Part shown: positions 47,020 through 58,825 of the stretch, piece by piece
Layout of the letters: each line of letters opens with the position of its first letter
Position numbering within the stretch: position 1 is the stretch's first letter
Assembly (NCBI RefSeq): GCF_964355755.1
Contig: NC_092670.1
Location: 14,569,201 to 14,633,200 of the forward strand
Source: Antedon mediterranea
Taxonomy: Eukaryota > Echinodermata > Crinoidea > Comatulida > Antedonidae
Direction of reading: 5' to 3'
DNA: 64,000 nucleotides
The notes under the pieces: generated by a model
Seen by the model: the letters and a program-made list of their open reading frames with translations, nothing else
The model's database searches: none
What the model was told of the DNA's origin: nothing
Program-made: the position numbers and the translations under genes

Positions 47020-47076
47020 CTATGCCAGTACAATTAAACCATCTCGGAATGCGCCTTCAAAACTTTCCATTTTAAC
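47020..47076 (-). pseudogene. Last exon of the two-module gene, copy 2
   Basis: Encodes VKMESFEGAFRDGLIVLA and a stop, with one change (S to L) from copy 1. The CAG acceptor is intact. The 11.5-kb element now separates it from its upstream exons. Confidence 0.85.
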
Positions 47077-48049
47077 CTGAAAAGAGAAAAGAATAGATAT
47101 ATGAAGACAACCTAGTTATACATGTACAGTACATTGTTTTAACAGGATTAACATTTTAAAGAATTCGCATCACTTCAGTCCATATTATTTTTTTTAAGTG
47201 ATGGGCTTAATTACACAACCCATTATGGACAGTAGTAGAGCAGTTAATGCCATGAGGTGTGCATTTTATTACCAAAGCATGAAACTTGGCACAAAGTTTC
47301 TTTGATGTATATAGATTAAAAATATCTGGGGTGCCAAATGTGCAACGTCCGGTATGGCGGCCATCTTGATTTTAAAATAGCCACAATAAAAACAAAAAGT
47401 GTTCATATCTTGGCAACTATACACATTAGAGACTTAATTCTGGCGTTAAATTGTTCACAAACTATATATTTCTATTTACTCTAATGAAAAGTTCTGTCCA
47501 AAAATGACCGGAAATGACGTTTCTTTCAGTTTAACCTTTGACACCGTATTTGTATATCTCTATAACTACTCGTCATTTTTAATTGATTTTGGTGTCATTT
47601 TGTTTAGAATAAATATATTTATATTTGTAGGAATGAAACATTTTCACCTAAAATGATCGGAAATACAATTTATGACCTTTGACATTTTTTATTGATTTTT
47701 AATTATGTGTATATACTGTATGTGGTTTATGTTGGTCTTAAATGCACCTAATTTTGAACTTTGACCTGCTAGGCGTAATTATATAAAATGATTAATGGGC
47801 TTAAATTGTATATAGTGCATAAAATTGGTAAACATTGTGTTTGGTGGTACCATTAGTTTACTGATGGTGGCACCTTTTGATTGGCTAAAAGTTTTAATAG
47901 TTTAACAGAGGAAATAACATATATGTTATGGAATACCGTAAAACCTCGAAAGGGTGATAGTATAAGTTTCTTTTCGAGATAGACTGTATTTGAATGTCAA
48001 ATGAATAGTATGATGATCGTGTTTTATTATTAATGACCTTACAATGAAC

Positions 48050-48575
48050 CCTTTATATTTTTTTTTTATCTTATGTGGGTTCATCCCACTTTTATTTCCA
48101 TACCACTGTTCTCTTTACATATATTTTTCACTATACACTAATACATATCATTATATTTACAATGTTTGTTTAATCATCTGTATACATATACTTATTTAAA
48201 GAGTTTTATTCATTTGTTTACATATTATCACATTGATTACATAGCTTCCTCTTTTTAAACATATTATCTGTAACACATTTTCATTAACAAGCTTATTTTT
48301 TTCTTACATAGTTGTTTTTGATTTTTTCATCTACCACATTTTCATTTAACAATGCATATTCTCTGTTATACTCATTACTTACTATATATTTACTGTTAAC
48401 ATAATATTGTTCTCATTCTTTAACCTTAATATTAATATTTTTGTTCTTTAATGTTTACAAAACTTTTATTTCCAGCAGATCTTTTTTTGCATCTATAACT
48501 TCTTAAATTTTCATTTAACTTTTTTACATTCTTCTCTTATGTGGATTCGTTCCACTTTTTTTTTTTTTCTTATTT

Positions 48576-48615
<40 letters not shown>

Positions 48616-49250
48616 ATTTCCATATATTATTTTGTTTATACATACATTATCATTTAACCACATTGATTACATGGTTTCCTCTTTTTATACATATTATCTA
48701 TAACACATTTTCATTAACAAAGCTTATTTTTTTCTTACATAGTTGTTTTGTTTTTTTTTTTTCATCTACATGCATATTTATTTCATACAATTATAATACG
48801 TTTATGTTTAATAAATCCATCCCATGGGTTTGTCCCATTTTATTTTTCTTTGGATTTATCTATGCAAACATATTTTCATTTAAACAATGCTTATTCTCTG
48901 TTATACTAATTACTTACAAACTTTTTACTGTTAACATTATATTTTCCTCATCCTTTAACATTGATTTTTTTTTTGATCTTTAAATGTTTACAAAATTTAT
49001 TTCCAACAGATTATCCTTTTTTGCATCTACAGTATAACCCATCAAAGTTTCATTTAACTTTTTTTTTCCTATGTGGGTTCATTCAATTATTTTTTTTTTA
49101 CTTATTATTTATTCCATTATTTTTTCATACATACATTATCATTTAACAACATTTGTGTTTAATGATCCATTAAAAAAATTAGAATTTTTTTTTTCTTTTT
49201 AACCATTTTATCATTTCAAAATTCCACATGCAGTAAGAATGTGCAAATTA
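48050..49250. repeat. T-rich sequence with ~490-bp imperfect tandem duplication
   Basis: The block starting CACATTGATTACATAGCTTC (48231) recurs from 48660 (CACATTGATTACATGGTTTC), with shared CATTTTCATTAACAA and TTACATAGTTGTTTT. An A-run (about 48581-48613) lies between. Frames here are low-complexity Phe/Leu-rich artefacts. Confidence 0.75.
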
Positions 49251-49256
49251 CATATA

Positions 49257-51810
49257 CTAGATGGCACGCTCGCTTCGCTCGCGTACCATCTAGGGGTGCT
49301 CACAGATGGTTCTCGAATACAGTAGAATCCACGGACGGGGACTTTTTTGGGACACTAAACAAAAACGGAAGTGTCCCCCTAATTGGGGTATTCAGAAATA
49401 GAGACAACAAAACCAATACTGGATTCCATAAAGGACAATTAATTTATGTGGATTAAAGAAATTAGGGAGAAATGGAAATGTATGTACGGGAATTGGGCGG
49501 CAGCACGTGGTGGTGGTGATGGAACCGCAGTAATAAAGTTGATTGTATTTATATATTATAAGAACCAAACTAAATAAATAGACCTAGACATTCTGCGAAA
49601 TGGAAATCGGAAATTCAAGCTCCTATTCAGTGAAAAATTAAACTGTAGTCTACCTAAATATTTAGGGCAAATCATCGGTTGTGGTGTTGAACTTCCTGTA
49701 AACATTTGTGTGAACCAAACTGGGTCGAATTTCTGTCATGAGTACTGATTTGTTGGCCTGTGATTTATGACGCCTAAGGGATCTATCTAGACTTATTTTT
49801 TAGAATAATGTACGTACCTGTCAGATACAATTGTCTTGTGTCGTATAATAAATAAGTACTGTAATAGTTACTGAAGTTACTATTACAATCTCGTCAATGA
49901 AAACACGAAAATGTATATGCACTTACTTATGAAAACGTATACAGTATTATACTCAGTTATTGAAACAGTAGGTTTAAAAAAGTTTCGTTTGTCTGTAAAA
50001 TGATGTAATCAAGCTGTTTACATGAGTCTTAATTTATAAGCACATCAATAATAAAATAGTTTATCTATCCTGTAATTGCCGAGATTATGGTCGCTGTTGA
50101 ATGAAATAAAGCCAATCGGTATCATATTTGTACAGAAACGTTTTCGCGGCCGAAGGGTGTAACCTAAATTCGTTGTATTATTATTATCGTCAAGAACTAA
50201 CTGTAACTACATAGAAAGTAGGGTATCATAAATTTGGCATTAGCACTCGGGGGAGTGGCTAAGATGAAGTCCGTGGGACTACTAAATATAAATTGTAATG
50301 AACCTCGAGGGACATAAATAGGAATATTTCATGTTTCATTATCAATGTATAATAAATGGAAACTGTTTACCGATTCAAATAATAGAAATTGGTTTTTAAC
50401 ATTTTCCGAACCTATTGCAAGTTTATTCTCAAAGGGCCCATATATTTACCTACCGTATGTGTTAAACCAAGGGCTCATAAATTTACCTACAGTACTTGTG
50501 TTAAACCAAACTACTGGATGTTCCATTCATCGCAAATCAATACATTTGTATAATCGTATATTAAATCTATCAAAATAGTATTTTTTAAAGAAAATCGGCC
50601 TGTCTTCAACATTATGATGGTGTACTCTAGCAATCTATCAAAATAGTATTTTTTTAAAGAAAATCGGCCTGTCTTCAACATTATGATGGTGTACTCTAGC
50701 TGTTCAACCGGTTTTCAGCTATTAAAAACAATTATCGTAGGAGGAGATAGGAAAATGCGAAGCCTCCTCGCTATGTAACATTAGGGTTGAGGGATGGGAA
50801 AGCGGATAGGTACAAAGAGGAACAATTTTTAAATATATTCTTTATCCACTGAGTAACGAAATATTTTGTTCATGTTTTATAGGCCTATAAATAATATACC
50901 TCTAAATACAGTAGGCCTAAAACATTTGCGATTTAATACTTTGTTAAAATTGTCACTGTCATAATCGATTGAAATATTAAAGTACATGTCACGATACACC
51001 ACTACGACGTTTATATTTTTGGTAATTATTAATTAATACAAACGTTGAGAAGGAACTGTCAGTATAAAGTTTATTTGTATATCTAACAGTAGAGCCTATC
51101 CACAGTCTCAGTAATAAAGTTTATTTGTATATATTTTTATATTACATCTAACAGTACGAACATTCACAGTAAGAAATGTTCGATTCAAATGAAAAATAGT
51201 TAATAGGTATTTACAGTATTGTCAAAGTATTGCAAGTTTATTCTCAAAGGGCCCATATATTTACCTACCGTATGTGTTAAACCAAGGGCTCATAAATTTA
51301 CCTACAGTACTTGTGTTAAACCAACTCTGGCAGACTGAGAGATTGGGATGTTCCATTCATCGCAAATCAATACATTTGTATAATCGTATATTAAATCTAT
51401 CAAAATAGTATTTTTTAAAGAAAATCGGCCTGTCTTCAACATTATGATGGTGTACTCTAGCTGTTCAACCGGTTTTCAGCTATTAAAAACAATTATCGTA
51501 GGAGGAGATAGAAAAATGCGAAGCCTCCTCGCATTTTTTTGGCGGGTATTTTTCAAGATGGACATCCATTAGACAGTGTATACCACGATCGGAAAACACC
51601 CCTATTTGGGGCAAATCTTTGAACCTAAATTCGTTTTAATCGTCAATAACTAATTATCTAACTCAATTTAATTAGTAAACAGGGTTACATCAGGCGGTTA
51701 AAATAAGTACCGAAAGTACGAACCAACTTTACATACCATCGAGTGAAAATTCTAGAAGTAAGGCGCGATTTACCGAATTTTGCCCTTACGTAAATTTATA
51801 TATAGATACG
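49257..51810. mobile_element. Gene-less relative of the 17290-23960 transposon
   Basis: The left end has the CTAGATGGCACGC hairpin and GATGGTTCTCGAATAC. The right end is GTAAATTTATATATAGATAC. A ~330-bp block (GTTTATTCTCAAAGGGCCCA to CGAAGCCTCCTCGC) is present at about 50410-50770 and again at 51235-51535. No coding part is kept; it is a deletion derivative of the TIR family. Confidence 0.7.
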
Positions 51811-52140
51811 GTATATACCTATAATATGAAAGCTTTGATGAAAACACTTCACCACTTAAACCTAAACCTTCTTATCCTTCATCATTTTTTTTTATCATCA
51901 ATCTATAAAAAGCTTTTCACATTTTGTCTTTTTGTTTTCAAATCATCAAGGTATACATATTTACAAAACATACAATATAGTAGCAAGAAAAAAAAAAAAA
52001 AAAAAAAAAAAACAAAAACAAAAACAAAAACAAAAAAAACAAAAAACATAATAGATTCATCATTCATGGTATCTCTTTTACATATTTTCTTCCTTAATCT
52101 GGTTGAGCATATACAGTATACCTGCAGATTTACATATTTC

Positions 52141-55100
52141 TTATCTTTTTTTCAGATTTAAACATTTGTAGGAGATTGATTTTTTTTTTTTTTCCAATAA
52201 ACTTAATATCTTTACTTTATAAATACAAAATGCTCCTAAAGTGTATAATTTATTTACATAATTATTGTCAGTTTCAAATAAAAGTCTTTTGAAAGAAAAA
52301 ACAGGAATATGTATGCTTACTACTCTAATTATTTCGTTTATCTCTCTCCATAAACATTTTACTGTTATGCACTCTACTAACATGTTTATCATTCTCAATA
52401 ACATTGCATGTGTCACAACATGGGGAATTTACAAGTCTCCACCTATGTAATCTTTCATTTGTTGGCAATATTCTGTGCAACAATTTAAAATTAAAATGTG
52501 CCAGTTTTTTTTCTTTAAGACCAGAAACTTTCTTAACCCATATTTTTGTCCATGGCATATTACCAAATATGGATTCCCACTTAACCTGTGCCGTAGGTGT
52601 AATATATTGAGCATCTATTATGAATCTATATAATTGTCTAGACGTCATATTTAAGACCTTATTGTTTGTAATAGGTATATCATTTACATTAATGTCATGT
52701 GTTGATTTTAAAATACATTTCCATTCTTTTGGAATGGCTTTCAATATACATGAATATTCACTGATCCAATTTTGTGTACATCTTAACCTTCTTTTTATCT
52801 CTATCGCAGGCTTAAACACATTATTATTTATTACATCATATATTTTTAAAAACCCTGAACTAATCCAGTTACAGTTATATAACGGCTTCTTTTTAATACA
52901 TATAAACTCATTACCCCATAATGATTGATTAATAATGTCATCATAGCTTATTGGTTCCTTATTTAATCTATTATTACAAGCATTAGCTACTGCTATAGAC
53001 TTAATAACTGAGAGGTAAAATGGTGGTACGGATATATTACACGGAACTTTTGATAAATTTGAGGTTAATGATTTTGGGCCTATCTTTTCTATATAAAATG
53101 TAGGTAAATATTTCCATTTGGCATCATCGTTTTCATACAGTCTCCTGTACCATTTAACTTGGAAAGATATTACCTGAGATCTGAATTCTACCATTTTTAG
53201 ACCACCTTGACTGTAATTGGCACACATGGTTTTTCTTTTTATTTTCTCTTTCTTGGTTTCCCCAGGGAAGAGTTAACTCTTCCCTGGTTTCCCAAATGAA
53301 TTTAAAAATTAATTTATCCACCTCTTTTATTACTTTTTCTGGTACTAGCAAAATGCAGGAATTGTATATAATTTTTGAGAGCGCTAATGTTTTTACAATA
53401 GTAATTCTTCCAAAAAAAGTGAGGTGTCTTTTCTCCCATGTTTTTAGGGTATTTTCTAATGCGTCTATTTTTTCTTTCCAGTTCTTTTGATAACAATATT
53501 CCTTATCATGTCCAACATAGATACCTAATATCCGAATTGGTGTGGATGTCCAAGAAATGTTACCATGTGTGTCCTTGCAGTCTCTTAAACTGCCAAGCCA
53601 AAAAGCATTTGTTTTATTCTTATTTAATTTTAATCCAGAAACCTCTCCAAACTTTTCAATAATACTTATGCTGTTATCTATACTATTTATATCCTTTAGA
53701 AAAAGCACAGTGTCATCTGCTAGCTGTGCAATCTTAATATCTTTAAATATACCATTGCCTGCAGGAACAATCAGGCCTTTGACCATATCACATGCTCTTA
53801 TTTTTGTAGCTAGGACTTCAGCTACTAAAATAAACAATAGAGCAGACAAGGGACATCCTTGTCTAATACCTTGGTGCATTGCAAAACTTTCTGATTGCCA
53901 ACCATTATTTGTGAATATACAATTTGTATTGTTATACAGTGCTTTTACCCAGTTCACAAATGAAATACCAAAATTGAATTTATTTAAGGCTTCTATTAAA
54001 AATGATCTATTGACACTGTAAAATGCTTTTTGGAAATCTAAACTTATAAGTATACCTTCAAGCTGTTAATTTTCCATGTAAGTAATTATGTCCTCTATTA
54101 GTCTTATATTGTCATCACCAAAGCGACCTTTTACATACCCTTTTTGGTCATTGTTTATTATATACTTTGCAACTCGATGTAATCTTGTTGTAAGAACAAA
54201 AGAAGCTATTTTGTAGTCAATATTGAGTAAAGTGATAGGGCGCCAGTTATTTAAATCTTTGTGATCACCTTTTTTGTAAATAAGGTTGATTATTCCCCTT
54301 CTTTGTGACACAGACATTTCTTGTGTGGCAAAACCATAATTTAGTGCATCACAAACCATGTCACAGATAAGGTACCAGAAGAGTTGATAAAACTCAACTG
54401 TTAAACCGTCACTGCCTGGAGCTTTATTTTTTTTCATTTTCTTTATTGCTTGCTCACATTCGAATTAATATCTTTGTATTTTTTTTGTTACCCTGTGTTG
54501 AATTTTACTAGCAATAAATGTGGATGTTCCTCTACTGTGTGATGAGCCAAAGCAGTGGTAGGAATCACCTTGCCATATATCATTCAGTGACTGGGTTTTA
54601 TCATTTGTCAAATGTGATTCTTGAATGAAGATGATATCTGCTTTGTTGTCTTTGACCCATTTAAAAATACTAATTTGTTTTTGTTTTTCTCTAAATCCTC
54701 TAACATTTAATGATAAAAGGTGTATGTTTGGTGTCATATGATTATTAAATATAAAACATTTTATAAACTTTATAATTTATCTTAAATAAAAAAACTAAAT
54801 TGTAATAATAAACATTTGAAGTCACATTGCACAGTATGATACAGTAGTTCTGCAACTTACTTCCTTGTAACCCTTTTCCTTAGGTTGATTTTTTTTTTGG
54901 TTTTCTGTGGTGGATTTTCTGGTGATGTTTCCTTTAAATCTTTTTCAGTTCTACTTTCATCAGTGGTAGCCCCTTTCCTTTCATTGTTACTTTTTGAGTT
55001 TTGAGTGGAAGAAACAAAAAAATCTGTTACCTTCTTCTGTTCTTTGCTTTCACTTGCTTCACTAATGGTCTTTTCCTCACTGTCCAAAATTATTATATCT

Positions 55101-56096
55101 TTGTCTTTTACATGTTCTTGTTCTTCATCAGATTCACTTCCGCTGCTGTCATCTGCAGTATCTTGTGAGCTGAACACTTCATCAATATCTACTTCTGTGT
55201 CTGAATTTGGGTTTGCATTATCATGTGATTTATCTTTATCTGTTATCTTTAAGTCTTTATCTGTTATTTGTTTTGGTATTGGAGTGTGCACAAATGATTC
55301 CCACATACGGTTAATATATGCCCCTGTTGATCCTATTGAGTTGGCTGATATTTGCTGTTGGCCTATTTCATTGTTGCAAGTGCTCATAGTATGACCTTCT
55401 TGGTGACATTTAAAGCATACTCTATTAGCCTTACATTGATAAGCTTCGTGTCCATTTTTCAAGCATTTGTTACATTTGATCTCTTGTCCTTCGTGAAACA
55501 CACGAGCTTTGAAACCATTTAGAACGATTTTCCTAGGTATGGGGGATGACATTTTTTCAACAAAGACAGCCCTATCACCATTGAGCCAACTTGTCAGTTG
55601 TCCGTTGACTCTGATTTTTTGCCTCATTATATCACTTACTGGTTTGCAACCAACCCAATGCTTTTAACCGGTTTGATATCTCGGAGTCCGCTACAGACAA
55701 CGGAATATCTTTAATGAGGATTCTCGTACTGTCCGTTTTGTTATATGCAAGATATGGATTAATGTCGAACACTGTGACATTACAATTTCTTATGTTAATA
55801 CCGTTCGTTATTAGTTGCACTCTGTCTTTCCTATCATTGACATAGATTCTCCAGAGATTCCGGATTTTCTGAACACCTACGATGTGATCGGCGGGTATAA
55901 TTTTTGTTAATGTAATGCATAGATCTTCATCTCTAAAGAACGATTTATCGGTTGGAATTTGGTCTGCTTTTAAAAACACCGGCTTCACACCACCTTGTTG
56001 TTGCGTTGTTTGCATACCGGCTTTGTTTACTCGGTTGCTCGTAGCTCCCGCTGACTCTGTAGAAGCGGCGGGAGATTTCGGTTGATATGTAGCCAT
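52141..56096 (-). pseudogene. L1/Tx1-like LINE with decayed ORF1 and ORF2
   Basis: ORF1 (54857-56096) starts MATYQPKSPAAS, has an RRM-like part and two CCHC knuckles (CNKCLKNGHEAYQC and CFKCHQEGHTMSTC), then an acidic tail. A GGTT duplication near 55640 shifts its frame. ORF2 begins at 54737 with an endonuclease start (NIHLLSLNVRGFREKQKQIS, IIFIQESHL), then jumps near 54465 to reverse transcriptase (NKAPGSDGLTVEFYQLFW, GIRQGCPLSALLF, IAQLADDTVLF), with much of the endonuclease and linker deleted. Stops occur at 54473 and 54067, a palindrome shifts the frame at 53262, and another shift is near 52400. The C-terminal part has an HRILPTN-type region and a CDTC motif. Inactive. Confidence 0.85.
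53262..53287. repeat. 26-bp palindrome inserted in LINE ORF2
   Basis: A perfect palindrome centred on GTTAAC. On the minus strand it is flanked by GGGAAACC on both sides, an 8-bp duplication. Removing the insert and one repeat would restore the usual reading frame, so it is a small insertion with a target-site-like duplication. Confidence 0.85.
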
Positions 56097-56409
56097 TAAG
56101 CTACGTTGGATTTTACACGTTAAACTTGAGTATATTATCGTAATATACCAAACGACAAACTTCTTTTTGTTCAGAATCCTTATGTAAATCAGGATTACTT
56201 ACTTAATCCTCGTTTTACAGTGAAATATGGTGTAAAAATAACTATTTTACTCAGAGCTTAGTTTGGCCTGTCACCTTGGTTTCCTGACCAGAGCGCCCTG
56301 TATATTTCAACAATCAAGCCACAGTTATTCTACAATTTATTATTTTCCAAGTGCTAGGCCTACTTTTATTGCATCTTCTTTTTGTATGCTTCCTCGGTTA
56401 ATATGGTCC

Positions 56410-57610
56410 TGCACCTCCTTCTTTGTCTGTAGATGGTCTTATACCCCCTTTTTTGTCTGTGGATGGCCTTACACCCGATTCTTTGTCTGTGGATAGTGCT
56501 ACACCTCTTCTTTGTATGCGGATGGTCTTACACCCCCTTCTTTGTCTGTGGATGGTCTTAAACCTCTTTCTTTGTCTGTGGATGGTCTTACACCCCCTTC
56601 TTTGTCTGTGGATGGTCTTATACCTCCTTCTTTGTCTGTGGATGGTCTTACACCTCTGCTTTGTCTGTGGATAGTCTTACACCCCTTTCTTTGTCTGTGT
56701 ATGGTCTTACACTCCCTTCTTTGTCTGTAGATGGTCTTACACCCCCTTCTTTGTCTGGGCATGGTCCTACACCCCATTCTTTGCCTGTGATGGTCTTATA
56801 CCCCCTTCTTTGTCTGTGGATATGGTCTTATACCCCCTTCTTTGTCTGTGGATATGGTCTTATACCCCCTTCTTTGTCTGTGGATGGTCTTATACCCACT
56901 TCTTTGTCTGTGGGTAGTCCTACACCCCATTCTTTGTCTGTAGATGGTCTTATACCCCCTTCTTTGTCTGTAGATGGTCTTATACCCCCTTCTTTGTCTG
57001 TGGATGGTCTTAGATAGAAATACGAATTTGTAAAGCGCCAATTCCAGCAACAAGAGATCAAAGGCGCTGTGAACTTTGTTTACATCTTTTCAACAACATT
57101 CTTCTTCCTTAAGGGTCACATCGTGTCATCGGCAGCCAACTACGGCGCCATTACGTCTGTCCACGACAGTGTGTGTGTATGAACTAGTACACCGGGGTAA
57201 CCCCCTACTCGTCTCGAAAGATGTACTAGGTTCTTTAAAGTGCACATGAGCCAGATGTACACTGGACCTACGGTTTATAGTCCTTATCCGAGAAGACTTG
57301 TTCTACCACCAGAACCATGGAGCGAGTGAGCCTCGAACCCTTGCCGATGCTATGGCTATGGATTACGGTTCCACTCTCTAAACCGCTCGGCCACACTCAA
57401 TACCCATTCTTTGTCTGTGGATGGTCTTACGCCCCTTTCTTTGTCTTTGGATGGTCTTATACCCCCTTCTTTTGTCTATGGATGGTCTTACATCTCCTTT
57501 TTTGTCTGTGGATGGTCTTAGACCCCTTCTTTGTCTGTGGATGGTCTTACACCCCCTTCTTTATCTGTGGATGGTCTTACATCCCTTCTTTGTCTGTGGA
57601 TGGGGTGGAC
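56410..57610. repeat. 30-bp minisatellite GATGGTCTTACACCCCCTTC-TTTGTCTGTG
   Basis: About 20 units at 56410-57010 and 7 units at 57401-57610, with a SINE in between. The 30-bp period keeps frames open on both strands: VDGLTPPSLS repeats on plus, and RPSTDKEGGV or KTIHRQRRG-type repeats on minus. No start context or family supports translation. Confidence 0.95.
57011..57399 (-). mobile_element. tRNA-headed SINE inside the minisatellite
   Basis: On the minus strand the head reads GAGTGTGGCCGAGCGGTTTA and later GGGTTCGAGGC, a Leu/Ser-tRNA-like A- and B-box pair. A central block, GTGCACTTTAAAGAACCTAG, resembles the central part of the 5S-headed SINE (plus-strand GTTCTTTTAACGTGCGCACG). The tail contains AAAGCGCCAATTCC on the plus strand. 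Confidence 0.75.
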
Positions 57611-57620
57611 CCACTACTTT

Positions 57621-58204
57621 GATTGATTAAATCATTGTTTCTTGTATGATTAGGAGACCAAAACCTTCAAAGTGATGCCTAAAAATGTCTTGTACAGAAC
57701 AGTTGTAGGTCCATGTCACTAATTTGAGGATTACTCGAATAATTACTTATTGAGATGTCTTTTACGAATTGATTTGGTTTGGATTTTGCTGTAAAATCAA
57801 TGACTAGAGAAAATCAAGGAAAAGGATTCAGATGAAAGGTTTTTACAGCAAAGGCACATTACCATAATAATTGAGTAAATTTTTTTAGATGCAACGAAAA
57901 CGAACAGTTTTTGACTAATAAAAGTCGGTCTACTGCACAAATGCAGGATAAGTTTGTGGTAAGTACTTTGAAAAACGGTGTTCCCGAACTTGTCTCATAT
58001 GCAACCAAAGAATGTTACTTTACATCAAAAATATTTCCAAATGGCATCTAACGATTGACACATCACAGTTTTGCAAACAAGTCGACATAGATGAGCTCAG
58101 TTATTGCTGTTTCTCAGTGATCTGTCATACTTTACGCCTATCCTATCACATCAAAAGTCAAACATTCAGAATAATAATTCCTGGTTACTTTTGCATTAGG
58201 TGTC
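57621..58204. other. Interior sequence of the 11.5-kb element
   Basis: AT-rich sequence between the minisatellite and the right inverted repeat. No coding signal seen. Confidence 0.45.
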
Positions 58205-58825
58205 ATTTATTTCGGTAAAAAAAAAGGTTCATTTATACCAATGTAAACCACATACAGTATGTTCACATAATTATATATGTCAAAGGTCATAAATTGTATT
58301 TCCAGTCATTTTATGTGAATTATTCTGAACAAAATGACACCAAAATCGATTGAAAATGATCAGTAGTTATTGAGATATACAAATAAGAAGTCAAAGGTCA
58401 AACTGGAAGAAACGTCATTTCCGGTCATTTTTGGACGAAACGTTTCATTAGAGCAAATAAAAATATGTAGTTTGTGAACAATTTAACGCCAGAATCAAGT
58501 TTCTACTGTTTATAGTTGCCAAGATATGAACATTTTTGTTTTTATTGTGGCTATTTTAAAATCAAGATGGCCGCCATACCGGACGTTGAACACTTGGCAC
58601 CCCCGATATTTTGAATCTATATACATCAAAGAAACTTTGTGCCAAGTTTTATGCTTTGGTAATAAAATGCACAACTTGGCTATTTTTATGGCGTTAACTG
58701 CTCTACTACAGTGCGTATTGTGTGGTTACTTACCTGGTGATAACTACAAATACCCAGTGGTTCCCAAAAATAGGCATGACTAACTCGGAAAAATAGAATC
58801 GTCGTTTTTGTCTATGAAAACTCAC

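Larger units (their letters stand above)
43507..47233. repeat. Segmental duplication, second copy, left part
   Basis: Collinear with 7287-10951: XRCC5 exons 15-19, the 5S-headed SINE and the last exon of the two-module gene. The left limit is near 43507. The right limit is the target site of the 11.5-kb element. Differences are substitutions and small indels, plus one SINE gained at 44616. Confidence 0.92.
47234..58707. mobile_element. 11.47-kb TIR element with 5-bp target duplication
   Basis: The ends are inverted repeats of about 0.5 kb beginning AGTAGAGCAGTTAA (47234) and ending TTAACTGCTCTACT (58707). Both ends contain GATGGCCGCCATACCGG or its inverse. ACAGT flanks it at 47229-47233 and 58708-58712 and occurs once at the empty site (10947-10951). 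Inside lie a T-rich tandem duplication, a TIR-family relic, a LINE and a minisatellite with a SINE. I see no transposase for the element itself, so it is a non-autonomous or composite element. Confidence 0.88.

Noticed and set aside
48663-49146. Phe/Leu-rich frame of about 106 codons that looks like a membrane protein
   Set aside because: The DNA is T-rich low-complexity sequence; no family motif, and its tandem partner does not keep the frame.
52325-54437. Host reverse-transcriptase or telomerase-like gene
   Set aside because: Motif order, a CCHC ORF1 upstream, stops and frameshifts identify a dead LINE.
56263-57622. Overlapping long frames on both strands
   Set aside because: They come from a 30-bp repeat lacking stops, not from conserved genes.
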